Below are positions 31,922 through 39,873 of a DNA stretch of 64,000 nt, in pieces (position 1 is the first letter of the stretch; each line of letters starts with the position of its first letter). The notes beneath the pieces were generated by a model. That model was not told the DNA's origin. It saw only the letters and a program-made list of their open reading frames with translations, and did not search any database. This DNA comes from Pelomonas sp. BJYL3 (GTDB lineage: Bacteria > Pseudomonadota > Gammaproteobacteria > Burkholderiales > Burkholderiaceae_C): assembly GCF_027257975.1 (NCBI RefSeq), contig NZ_JANZKX010000002.1, positions 806,001 to 870,000 on the forward strand, read 5' to 3'. A program made the position numbers and the translations under genes.

Positions 31922-34513
31922 ATGACCGATGATCGGGCCATGATTCCCGCCCCTCTTCGATCGGACGAGGACCGGGCCCTGGCCGCCCTGCGCGCCCTGC
32001 AGGTGCTGGACAGCCCGCCCGAGCCGGAGTTCGACGCCCTGGTCCGCACGGCCGCCCTGGTCTGCGGCGTGCCGGTGTCGGCGATCAGCCTGATCGATGC
32101 GCAGCGCCAGTGGTTCAAGGCCCAGCTTGGTCTGACGGGCCTGGACGAGGCCCCGCGCGAGACGGCCTTCTGTGCCCATGCCGTGCTGGGCGAGACCGTG
32201 TTCGAGGTGCCCGACGCCCGGCTGGATCCGCGCTTCGCCGACAGCCCGCTGGTGCTGGCCGCGCCCCACATCCGCTTCTACGCCGGGGCGCCGCTGAGGC
32301 TCAGCGGCGGCGAGCACGTGGGCACGCTGTGCGTGATCGACCGCGAGCCCCGCCAGCTCGACGATCAGCAGCGCGAGGTCCTGCAGCAGCTTGCCCTGGC
32401 TGCCAGCCAGATGCTGGAGGGGCGTCGCGCCCTGCGCATCGAGCGCCACGCCATGGCCGAGGCCTCGCGGGCGGCCGCCCTGCTGCAGCACAGCGCCGAC
32501 GCCATCCTCAGCATCGACACGCAAGGCCTCATCCGCCGGGCCAATGCCGCGGCCGAGCGGCTCTTCGGCGCGGCGCCGCTGCAGCTGCTGGGTCGTTCGC
32601 ACGCCTCCCTGGTGCCGGAGTCCTTCCAGGCCCGCGAGCAGAACAACCGCCAGGCCCTGTCCGCCGGCGAGGCTCTGAGCCACGAGAGCGAGCGGCTGCG
32701 CCTGGACGGGCAGCGCCTGCTGGTCTCCGTGACCCTGGTGGCCGAGCATGACCTCGACGGCGGCGAGATCGGGGTCACCGAGTTCATCCGCGACATCACC
32801 GCCCGCGAGGAGGCGGCCCAGGCCCTGGCCCTCAGCGCCGAGCGCTTCCGCAGCCTCAGCGACTGCGTGCCCGTGGGCGTCTTCCAGGTGGACCGCGGTG
32901 GGCAGTCGGGCTACACCAACGAGCAGTGGCGTCAGATCTACCAGATCGCACCGGCCCAGGTGAGCCACGAGACCTGGCTGTCGCGCATCCACCCCGAGGA
33001 CCGCGAGCGCGTGCGCCAGGCCTCGCAGCGCAGCCAGGGGGGCAAGGAGCCATTCGACGAGATCTACCGCGTGGTCTGGCCCGGTGGCGAGGTCCGCCAT
33101 GTGCGCAGCCGGGCCCAGGAGCTGCAGAGCCTGCGCGGCGAGCCCCTCGGCTTCGTGGGCATGGTGGAGGACATTACTGAGCGGCGCGTCTTCGAGGCCC
33201 AGCTGGTGCAGGCCCGCGACCAGGCGCGCGCCGCTGCCCAGGAGGCGCTGGAGAACGCCCGCCTGCTGCGCAACATCACCGATGCCGTGCCCGGCCTGGT
33301 GGCCTACTGGCGACGCGACCTCAGCTGCCGCTTCGCCAGCCGCTCCTTCGAGGAGTGGTACGGCCGAAGCCGCGAGGACATGCTGCGGCTGAGCGTGCCT
33401 GACGTCCTGGGACCCGAGGCCTACGAGCGCACGCGCCCCTACCTCGAGGGCGTGCTCGCCGGGCAGGTGCAGACCTTCGAGCGCAGCATCCGCCGGCCGG
33501 ACGGGCGCCTGGGCCAGATGCTGGTCCACTACGTGCCCGACACCGACGCCCGCGGCGAGGTGCGCGGCATCTTCGCCGTGGCCAGCGACGTCAGCAGCCT
33601 CAAGACCGCGCAGCGTGAGCTGCAGCTGGCGGCCTCGGTCTTCAGCGCCACGGTGGACGCCGTGATGGTGACGGACGCCCAGGGCCTGATCCTGTCGGTC
33701 AACCCGGCCTTCACGGCCATCACCGGCTTCGAGCCCGCGGACGTGATGGGGCGCTCCGCCGATGTGCTGGGCCGCGACGACCGGGCGCTGGAGGCCCAGG
33801 CCCGCGAGGCCTTGCGCACCCAGGGCCACTGGCAGGGCGAGCTGTGGCGCCGCCGCAAGAGTGGCGAGGCCTTCCTGCAGTGGCTGGACCTGAGCGTCAT
33901 CCCCGGCGATCCCCTCACCGGGGCCGAGGAGCGCCAGCTGCACGTCTTCAGCGACGGCACCGAGCAGCGGCGCCGCGACGAGCGCCTGCAGCACCTGGCC
34001 TTCCATGACGCGCTGACCGGCCTGGCCAACCGCAGCCTGCTGATGGAACGCCTGGGCCGCCTGCTGGGCCAGACGCACCGCGAGCGCCGCGAGCTGGCCC
34101 TCATGTACATGGACCTGGACGGCTTCAAGGCCGTCAACGACAGCGTGGGCCACGCCCAGGGTGACGCCCTGCTGCGCCAGGTGGCCGCGCGCATGAGCAC
34201 CCTGGTGCGGGACACCGACACCCTGGCCCGCCTGGGCGGCGACGAGTTCGTGCTGCTGCTGGACCAGGCCGCGGGACCCCAGGAGCTGGAGCTGGTGGCC
34301 GGGCGCCTGATCGAGGCGGTCAGCCAGCCCATGGTGCTGGCGGGGCAGAGCGTGGTGGTGGGCGTGTCCGTGGGCATCGCCCGCTTTCCCCAGCATGGCC
34401 GCACCGTGGAGGGGCTCATGCGGGCGGCCGACCTGGCCATGTACGCTGCCAAGGCCGCGGGCCGCAACTGCTGGCAGTTCGCCTCCGACGAGACCCCGCT
34501 CGCGGCCTCCTGA
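31922..34513 (+). CDS. GAF-multi-PAS diguanylate cyclase
   Basis: 863 residues, no membrane segment. A GAF domain (about 20-165, FCAHAVLGETVFEVPDAR, GTLCVIDREPR) is followed by four PAS/PAC units (about 185-295, 305-430, 445-565, 570-690), then GGDEF (about 700-860). The active site GGDEF at 772-776 is canonical and preceded by RDTD, an RxxD inhibitory site. It should make c-di-GMP under cytoplasmic signals sensed by GAF/PAS. The start is uncertain: ATG 31922 has a weak SD; GTG 31892 or ATG 31940 are alternatives. Confidence 0.9.
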   Translation: MTDDRAMIPAPLRSDEDRALAALRALQVLDSPPEPEFDALVRTAALVCGVPVSAISLIDAQRQWFKAQLGLTGLDEAPRETAFCAHAVLGETVFEVPDARLDPRFADSPLVLAAPHIRFYAGAPLRLSGGEHVGTLCVIDREPRQLDDQQREVLQQLALAASQMLEGRRALRIERHAMAEASRAAALLQHSADAILSIDTQGLIRRANAAAERLFGAAPLQLLGRSHASLVPESFQAREQNNRQALSAGEALSHESERLRLDGQRLLVSVTLVAEHDLDGGEIGVTEFIRDITAREEAAQALALSAERFRSLSDCVPVGVFQVDRGGQSGYTNEQWRQIYQIAPAQVSHETWLSRIHPEDRERVRQASQRSQGGKEPFDEIYRVVWPGGEVRHVRSRAQELQSLRGEPLGFVGMVEDITERRVFEAQLVQARDQARAAAQEALENARLLRNITDAVPGLVAYWRRDLSCRFASRSFEEWYGRSREDMLRLSVPDVLGPEAYERTRPYLEGVLAGQVQTFERSIRRPDGRLGQMLVHYVPDTDARGEVRGIFAVASDVSSLKTAQRELQLAASVFSATVDAVMVTDAQGLILSVNPAFTAITGFEPADVMGRSADVLGRDDRALEAQAREALRTQGHWQGELWRRRKSGEAFLQWLDLSVIPGDPLTGAEERQLHVFSDGTEQRRRDERLQHLAFHDALTGLANRSLLMERLGRLLGQTHRERRELALMYMDLDGFKAVNDSVGHAQGDALLRQVAARMSTLVRDTDTLARLGGDEFVLLLDQAAGPQELELVAGRLIEAVSQPMVLAGQSVVVGVSVGIARFPQHGRTVEGLMRAADLAMYAAKAAGRNCWQFASDETPLAAS

Positions 34514-34574
34514 GCGCGCAGGCGCTATGCTGGCCGGCATCCGGAGTTCTCCCTCCTTCGCCTGCCTGACCCTC

Positions 34575-35027
34575 ATGTCCAAGCTGCTTTCCCTCCTCGC
34601 CGTCCTGACCCTTGCCGGCCTGGCCGCCTCGCCCCTGGTGGCTCTGGCGGACAGCAGCTCGGTGTCCTCCGTCCTGGACAGCGGCTCGCGGTCGGCGGGC
34701 AGCGTGTCCGACTCCATCCAGGGCTCCAGCAACAGCTCGACCGGCCGCCAGGTGGCGGCGGGCGAGTACCGCGTGGTCGAGATCGCCGCTCTGGAGGACC
34801 GCCCCGGCCTGGAGCGCGTCCAGATGGAAGGCGAGGGGGGCCGCTTCAGCCTGCTGCTGCCGGCCGCCCTGCGCGAGCGCGAGGCCCTGCGCAGCGGGGA
34901 CCGCATCGCCGTGAGCACGCCCGCCTATGGCCTGGCCTTTGCCCGCGTGGGCGCCCGGGAGCCCTTCTTCCTGGCCCTGGAAGAGGGCTGGCGCCATGAA
35001 TTCCAGCGCCGGGCCGTGACGCTGTGA
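34575..35027 (+). CDS. Hypothetical exported protein, partner of DUF2145
   Basis: A 150-residue protein with a signal peptide (SKLLSLLAVLTLAGLAAS..ALA), a Ser-rich stretch (about 24-55) and a small C-terminal domain with GEYRVVEIAALEDRPGLERV. No known function. It overlaps the next gene by four bases (GTGA), and such a pairing with DUF2145 suggests they work together in the periplasm. A TATGCT -10-like box lies about 45 bases before the ATG. Confidence 0.72.
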   Translation: MSKLLSLLAVLTLAGLAASPLVALADSSSVSSVLDSGSRSAGSVSDSIQGSSNSSTGRQVAAGEYRVVEIAALEDRPGLERVQMEGEGGRFSLLLPAALREREALRSGDRIAVSTPAYGLAFARVGAREPFFLALEEGWRHEFQRRAVTL

Positions 35028-35929
35028 ACCCGGCCTGGCGCCGCGGCCTGCCGGCCCTGGCGCTCCTGGTGGGCCTGCTGGCACCGCTGGCGAGCCGGGC
35101 GGGTACGGAACTGCTCTGCGCCCGCGAGCGGGAGGCCACTGCGGCCGAGCAGGCACGGGCCCTGCGCTTCAGCGCCGCCCTGCGCGAGCTGATGGAGGCC
35201 GGCGGGCAAGACCTGGCCCTCGTCGCCCGCGATGGCCTGGACCTGCGCCGCTGGGGCCAGCGCTACTCCCACGCCGGCCTGGCCCTGCGCGACAACCCCG
35301 CCGGCCCCTGGGCCGTGCGTCAGCTCTATTTCGACTGCGACAGCGGCCGCCCCCGTCTGTTCGACCAGGGCCTGGCCGCCTTCGTGCGCGGCAGCCAGCG
35401 GCCCCAGCAGGGCTTCATGGCGCTGCTGCTGCTTCCGCCCGAGGCCAGCGCCGCCTTGCATGCGCTGGCCCTGGACAACGCCCGTGCCCTGGACCTGCTG
35501 CATCCCGCCTACAGTGCCAATGCCTATGTCTACGGCCTGCGCTACCAGAACTGCAACCAGTGGCTGGCCGAGCTGCTGGCCGCGGCCTGGGGCGGGGCCG
35601 GCGACCGCGCCGAGGCCCAGGCCTGGCTGCGCGAGCAGGGCTATGCCGGCACCGTGCTGCAGCTGCCCGGCCGGCCCTGGCTGTGGGTGGCGGCTCTCAG
35701 CCCCTGGCTTCATCTGGCCGAGCATCCGGATGAAGACCTGGCCGCCGCGCGCCAGCGCATCAGCCTGCCGCAGGGCCTCATGGACTGGCTGCTGCAGCGC
35801 TTTCCCGCGGCACGCCGGGTCGACCTCTGCGAGTCGGCCGAGGGGCTGATCCAGCGCGAGGGCGGCTTCGCGCCGCAGGCGGCCTGCGAGCTGCAGCCCG
35901 GGGACCGCCTGCTGGCCGCGCCGGGCTAG
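35024..35929 (+). CDS. DUF2145 family exported protein, possible papain-fold hydrolase
   Basis: A 301-residue protein with a signal peptide (cleavage near SRAGT, residue about 26), beginning with GTG that overlaps the previous stop. It matches DUF2145. RYSHAGLALRD (His about 83) and YQNCNQWLAELL (Cys about 177) have the His-then-Cys order of circularly permuted NlpC/P60-like enzymes, which is my inference. Such enzymes cleave amide or thioester bonds in the cell envelope. Its stop codon overlaps the opposing gene's stop through a shared CTAG. Confidence 0.85.
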   Translation: MNPAWRRGLPALALLVGLLAPLASRAGTELLCAREREATAAEQARALRFSAALRELMEAGGQDLALVARDGLDLRRWGQRYSHAGLALRDNPAGPWAVRQLYFDCDSGRPRLFDQGLAAFVRGSQRPQQGFMALLLLPPEASAALHALALDNARALDLLHPAYSANAYVYGLRYQNCNQWLAELLAAAWGGAGDRAEAQAWLREQGYAGTVLQLPGRPWLWVAALSPWLHLAEHPDEDLAAARQRISLPQGLMDWLLQRFPAARRVDLCESAEGLIQREGGFAPQAACELQPGDRLLAAPG

Positions 35930-36393
35930 CGCGGTCTGCGCACCAGGCGCAGCTTCCAGCCGGCTGCGTCGTCCGGGGTCATCAGGGCGTCACCGGCCCG
36001 GCGCGGGCCGACGCGGCCATTGGCCTCGATGCTCACGATGATGCGGCACAGATGGCTGCGCCCCGAGTGGAATTCACAGCGCACGGCTTCCAGCGACGCG
36101 ATGCGCACCAGGTGCGGGCGCGCCTGTGCCGGCCCCAGTTCCTCGAGGATCTCGGCGTTGCTCGCCGCCACGTGGCGCCGGTAGGCCTGCTCGACCTCGG
36201 CCAGGCTGGGCACAGGCACCGGGCGGCGCTCCCAGGGTTCGGCGGGGGCCGGCTGCAGCGCGGTCGCCAGCAGCAGGGCGGCGCCGGACTTGAGCCAGCG
36301 CAGAGCCCGGCCGGGCCGGCCGCCACGGGCCGCCCTGCGTTTGCGCCAGGGCAAGGACAGCGCCCCGGCTGAGGCCTTCAATGAAGGTTCCAA
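35926..36393 (-). CDS. Hypothetical protein, TTG start likely
   Basis: About 155 residues, not recognised. No ATG or GTG precedes the plausible N-terminus; a GGAGG (36404-36400) lies six bases before TTG at 36393 (or three before TTG 36396). A basic region and a hydrophobic stretch (RALRWLKSGAALLLATALQ) suggest a signal anchor, followed by a soluble part with two Cys (VRCEFHSGRSHLCR) that could form a disulfide. It shares a CTAG with the DUF2145 stop. Moderate confidence that it is real, based on codon use and packing. Confidence 0.55.
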   Translation of the reverse strand: MEPSLKASAGALSLPWRKRRAARGGRPGRALRWLKSGAALLLATALQPAPAEPWERRPVPVPSLAEVEQAYRRHVAASNAEILEELGPAQARPHLVRIASLEAVRCEFHSGRSHLCRIIVSIEANGRVGPRRAGDALMTPDDAAGWKLRLVRRPR

Positions 36394-36414
36394 CAACGAC
36401 CTCCGGACTCCACC

Positions 36415-36567
36415 ATGAAAGCATTCGAGCTGCTGTTCACCAGCGACGTGGGCCTGATGAGCCTGACCGTGCTGACCATCACCCTGGGCATGGGCGCCTT
36501 CTACCTGCGCTACTTCCTCAAGCACATCAAGGACGACGGCGCCGCCGCCGCCCGGCAATCGCGCTGA
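36415..36567 (+). CDS. DUF3149 miniprotein (50 residues)
   Basis: A 50-residue single-span membrane protein, MKAFELLFTSDVGLMSL at the N-terminus, a hydrophobic helix at about 14-33, then FLKHIKDD. This matches DUF3149, a small family of unknown function common in betaproteobacteria. It is divergent from the TTG-start gene, with only 21 bases between the starts. No clear SD is seen. Confidence 0.85.
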   Translation: MKAFELLFTSDVGLMSLTVLTITLGMGAFYLRYFLKHIKDDGAAAARQSR

Positions 36568-36601
36568 GGCCTCCGGCCGGCCGTGACAGGCTGTGGTGCG
36601 C

Positions 36602-37024
36602 TCAACGGGTGACGATGTCCCGGTGCATGGGCGCCAGCAGGGCCAGCAGACGGCCCTGCGTGGCGAAGGGCACGCCGGCGGCGTCCATCGCATCCTGCAG
36701 GTCCTCGACCAGGGCATTGAAATGGGCCTGGTTCAGGCCCATGGCCGCGTGCGCGTTCTTCATGGTCTCGCCCTCGTAGCGGCAGGGCCCGCCGGTCACC
36801 GCGCACAGCTGGTCCACCAGCTGGGTGCGCAGGTACTTGAGGTTGGTCTCCTTGAAGAAGTCCTTGATGCGGGCGTCCTGCGTGGCGCGCTGCAGCAGGC
36901 CGTCGACCACCGCCTCCAGCGCGGGCTTGCCGCCCAGCTGGGTGTAGAGGCTGTCGTCGGCGCGCGCGGGCATGGCCTGCAGGGCGCACAGCAGGGCCAG
37001 GGCGAGAGGGGCAAGGGCTTTCAT
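36602..37024 (-). CDS. Exported group 1 truncated hemoglobin
   Basis: A 140-residue truncated globin with an N-terminal signal peptide (cleavage after ARA, residue about 22). The heme-proximal His is His92 in MKNAHAAMG, and the LYTQLGGKPALEAVV start and the KDFFKETN helix match group 1 proteins. Cys74 and Cys81 (CAVTGGPC) are spaced for a disulfide, which fits a periplasmic location. Likely roles are oxygen, NO or redox chemistry outside the cytoplasm. It is next to a DUF3034 gene on the same strand. Confidence 0.9.
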   Translation of the reverse strand: MKALAPLALALLCALQAMPARADDSLYTQLGGKPALEAVVDGLLQRATQDARIKDFFKETNLKYLRTQLVDQLCAVTGGPCRYEGETMKNAHAAMGLNQAHFNALVEDLQDAMDAAGVPFATQGRLLALLAPMHRDIVTR

Positions 37025-37076
37025 GCGGCGGCATCCCTGTTGATGGTGGCCTGTTGACGGTGGCTCAGTCCCTGAG

Positions 37077-37982
37077 CTAGTAGGCGATCTGGGCCGAGAG
37101 GTAGAGCCCGGTCTGCCGGCGCGGCACGACGCCGGGCACGATGGCGCCCAGGTCCACATAGGCGGCGGTCAGCGAGAACTGCTTGCTCGGCGCCCAGGCG
37201 ATGAACAGGTCCTTCCAGTCCTGCTCGGCCAGGCCCGCGCCCAGGGCCGAAGGGTTGAGCTTGTCCGGCTTGGCCCGGTACTCCACCCCCACGGCCAGCC
37301 GCCGGTTGACGAGGTAGGCCATGGACAGCTCCGGCCGCAGGCTGAAGCGGCTGCTGGCCGTGCCGCCGAAGCCCAGCAGGCCGTTCTGGTTGGCCCGCGT
37401 GGCGCGCAGCGTCAGGTTCAGCAGGGTGCTCTGGCGCAGCAGCAGCTTGGTGGCGCTGAGGTAGAGCTCGGTGTCATTGGCGCGGGCGCCCAGGCTGGCC
37501 AGCGTGGGGGCGAGATCGCCCGCATGGCTGCGCTTGTGCTCCAGGCCCAGGCTCAGCTGGGGCATCCAGCGGTCGCTGTCCAGGATGGCGTCGCCGGCGA
37601 TGCGCCATTTGGCGCCGAAGATGTCCTGCTTCAGGTGCAGGCCCGGCAGGCCCAGGGCGGTGCCGGTGGGGCCGGTGCTGAAGTCCTGGCGGGCGAGGGA
37701 CAGCTCGAAGCGGTCGTGCAGGCCCAGGGCCGCGCCATAGACCGTCAGGCCGTAGTCCTGGGTGTGGACCCGCGTGGCGAAGGCGGTGGCACCGAACTCG
37801 CCCGGCGCGGCATAGCTGCCGATGAGGGCCCAGGGCGTGAGGCCGCCGCCGGCCGCGCCGTCGATGCTGCTGACGCCGCCCGTGAGGAGCAGCTTGCCCT
37901 GCGCCTGCGCCGGTCCCGCGATCAGCAGGGCCAGCAGGGCGGTGGCGGCAAGGGAGGAAGGGCGGTGGAAGCGGGCCGGCAT
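37077..37982 (-). CDS. DUF3034 family outer-membrane-type protein
   Basis: A 301-residue protein with a signal peptide (cleavage AQA, residue about 28). It matches DUF3034 and shows alternating polar/hydrophobic strands ending in an aromatic residue (AQIAY), as in outer-membrane beta-barrels. Function unknown. AAGGAG precedes the ATG at 37982. The globin gene follows 52 bases downstream on the same strand and may be co-transcribed. Confidence 0.87.
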   Translation of the reverse strand: MPARFHRPSSLAATALLALLIAGPAQAQGKLLLTGGVSSIDGAAGGGLTPWALIGSYAAPGEFGATAFATRVHTQDYGLTVYGAALGLHDRFELSLARQDFSTGPTGTALGLPGLHLKQDIFGAKWRIAGDAILDSDRWMPQLSLGLEHKRSHAGDLAPTLASLGARANDTELYLSATKLLLRQSTLLNLTLRATRANQNGLLGFGGTASSRFSLRPELSMAYLVNRRLAVGVEYRAKPDKLNPSALGAGLAEQDWKDLFIAWAPSKQFSLTAAYVDLGAIVPGVVPRRQTGLYLSAQIAY

Positions 37983-38019
37983 GACACTCCTTCGAAGCTG
38001 CTGCGCCGGCCCCGGTGGA

Positions 38020-38466
38020 TCACCAGCTGCCGGTGTTGGGCATGGACACCCAGGGCTCGGCAGGAGCCAGGGCGGGTCCATTCTGCAGCAACTCGACGGA
38101 GATGTTGTCGGGGGATCGCACGAAGGCCATGCGGCCGTCCCGGGGCGGGCGGGAAATCGTCACGCCGTGGTCCGCCAGGCGCTGGCAGGCGGCGTAGATG
38201 TCGTCCACGCCAAAGGCCAGGTGGCCGAAGTTGCGGCCGCCGGTGTAGGTCTCGGCCGTGCCGTCGGGGGCGGGCCAGTTGTAGGTCAGCTCCACCTGGG
38301 GCTGGAAGGGGCCGTCGGCGTCGCCCGGAGCGGCCAGGTAGACCAGGGTGAAGCGGCCGGCCTCGTGCTCGGTGCGGCGCACCTCGCGCAGGCCCAGGGC
38401 GTCGCGGTAGAACTTCAGGGACTGGTCCAGGTCGGTGACGCGGACCATGGTGTGCAGGTACTTCAT
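38020..38466 (-). CDS. gloA: Lactoylglutathione lyase (glyoxalase I)
   Basis: A 148-residue glyoxalase I. Metal ligands of the family are in place: His5 (LHTMVRV), Glu59 (VELTYNW), His82 (FGHLAFGV) and Glu125 (SVELLQ). It converts the hemithioacetal of methylglyoxal and glutathione to S-lactoylglutathione in the cytoplasm. The short form without an Asp insertion points to a Ni/Co-type enzyme. The ATG overlaps the acyltransferase stop by four bases. Confidence 0.95.
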   Translation of the reverse strand: MKYLHTMVRVTDLDQSLKFYRDALGLREVRRTEHEAGRFTLVYLAAPGDADGPFQPQVELTYNWPAPDGTAETYTGGRNFGHLAFGVDDIYAACQRLADHGVTISRPPRDGRMAFVRSPDNISVELLQNGPALAPAEPWVSMPNTGSW

Positions 38467-39689
38467 GGCTGCTGGGCGGTAGAGGCTTGGGAGAGTGCCA
38501 TTGTGGCCTCGCGCGGAGCAGCCTGCCGGCCTGGGGTCTTGGGCGCGGCGATGCCCAGCAGGCGACGCAGGCCGGGGACAGGTCTTGCCAGCCGGTAGAC
38601 CACGGCGCAGGCCAGGAAGGTCAGGCCGATCAGCAGCAGGGCCTCCAGGCTGTCCGGCAGCTGCAGCGGCTCCAGCAGGGGCGTCAGGCCCACGATCACG
38701 CTCTGGTGCAGCACGTAGGCGCAGAAGACGGCGGCGCTCAGGCCGGCGCGCCAGCGGTGATCACGGTCCAGGTGGCGCTTGCCGAAGCCCAGCACGGCCA
38801 GCAGGGCCGCGCCTTGCTTCAGGCCGTACAGCAGGCGTTGGGTGTAGAGCACGAACTGCGAGGGGTCGTGGTCGACGTAGTGCCGGATGTAGAGGCCGAA
38901 GCCCAGCCAGCCCGCCAGGAAGACCGCCAGGGCCGGCCAGCGCAGGCGCTCGGCCCAGGTCCACAGCGCCGGGGCCTGGGAGGCCGCCATCCAGCCGACC
39001 AGGAAGAGCCACAGCGAGACCATGTGGTTGTACCAGTCCCAGGTGAGGTTGTGGGTGACGGGGAAGAGGCCGTAGAAGCAGCGGGCGGCCATCAGGGGCA
39101 GGCACAGGCCCGCCAGCCACAGGCCGCCGCGCGGGCCCTGCAGGCCGTGCTGCAAGACCTGACCCCCGCGGGCCAGGGGCTTGGCCAGCATCGCCCCCAG
39201 CAGACAGTAGATCCACAGGTAGGGCAGGAACCAGAGGTGGTTCCAGGTGGGCAGGTCCAGGCATTTGCCGCCGCTCTCGCAGAAGCCGTGGTAGGCCTTG
39301 AAGTAGAGGCCCAGGAAGTCCAGGTAGCTGCCCGCGTAGCCCAGCTTCTGCACCACCTCCAGATAGGGCTGGATGGGCACGACCACGGCCATGCCGAAGA
39401 GCAGGGGCCACAGCAGGCGGCTGCTGCGTTCACGAACGAACTTCCAGCGGCTCTGCAGCTTGCCCATCAGCTGGCTGGCGGCCACGCCGCCGATCAGGAA
39501 GAGCAGGCCCATGCGCCAGGGGTTGCTCAGCAGCATGAGGGGCTCGATGGACTCGTGGATCACCGGATTCTTCACGTGCCAGCCCCAGCTCACGTAGTAC
39601 ATGCCCACGTGGTAGGGGATCAGCAGCGCGAAGGCGGCGATGCGCAACCAGTCGATGAAGAGAAGGCGGGAGTGGGGGGCGGTGTTCAT
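38463..39689 (-). CDS. Acyltransferase family 3 / OpgC-like membrane protein
   Basis: A 408-residue integral membrane protein with about ten helices. The N-terminal [25 protein letters not shown] is typical of acyltransferase-3/OpgC-like proteins, with the conserved His at about 27. Such enzymes acylate periplasmic glucans, polysaccharides or lipids. Two copies of the dispersed repeat lie inside the gene: an exact one on the opposite strand (39153-39166) and a one-mismatch copy (38574-38587). An ATG 12 bases upstream is an alternative start. It overlaps gloA by four bases. Confidence 0.9.
   Translation of the reverse strand: MNTAPHSRLLFIDWLRIAAFALLIPYHVGMYYVSWGWHVKNPVIHESIEPLMLLSNPWRMGLLFLIGGVAASQLMGKLQSRWKFVRERSSRLLWPLLFGMAVVVPIQPYLEVVQKLGYAGSYLDFLGLYFKAYHGFCESGGKCLDLPTWNHLWFLPYLWIYCLLGAMLAKPLARGGQVLQHGLQGPRGGLWLAGLCLPLMAARCFYGLFPVTHNLTWDWYNHMVSLWLFLVGWMAASQAPALWTWAERLRWPALAVFLAGWLGFGLYIRHYVDHDPSQFVLYTQRLLYGLKQGAALLAVLGFGKRHLDRDHRWRAGLSAAVFCAYVLHQSVIVGLTPLLEPLQLPDSLEALLLIGLTFLACAVVYRLARPVPGLRRLLGIAAPKTPGRQAAPREATMALSQASTAQQP
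38574..38587 (+). repeat. Dispersed 14-mer repeat, one mismatch
   Basis: GGGGACAGGTCTTG, one base different from the exact 14-mer and followed by CCAGC as in the copy at 8412. It lies in the acyltransferase gene. Confidence 0.65.
39153..39166 (-). repeat. Dispersed 14-mer repeat, exact copy in opposite orientation
   Basis: CAAGACCTGACCCC on the plus strand, i.e. GGGGTCAGGTCTTG on minus, inside the acyltransferase gene where it encodes GQVLQ. It is the only exact copy in this orientation. Confidence 0.8.
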
Positions 39690-39873
39690 GGACGCGATCA
39701 TCCGTTGCGCAGGGCGCCTCGCCACCGACTGTGGGGCGAGTGGTGGGCGGCCTGGGGTGAGCTGCACGCGCCGCGGCCGCCCTTATGCGTTCCTGATGAC
39801 CGCGGAGGGACAAACAGGCCCTGGCGACGCAGGCCGAGGGTCTGCCGCCAGGGAAAAGAAAGAGGAGGAATCC

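Noticed and set aside
31757-34918. Antisense frame of 1053 codons opposite the PAS-GGDEF gene
   Set aside because: Same reasoning: Gln/Ala/Leu/Gly-rich translation, no start signals, and the plus strand carries clear GAF, PAS and GGDEF domains.
10890-35215. CAAGACCTG also at 10890, 14689 and 35207
   Set aside because: These continue with GGCCC instead of ACCCC and encode ordinary in-frame codons (KTW, QDLAL). They may be chance, so I did not count them as copies of the dispersed 14-mer.
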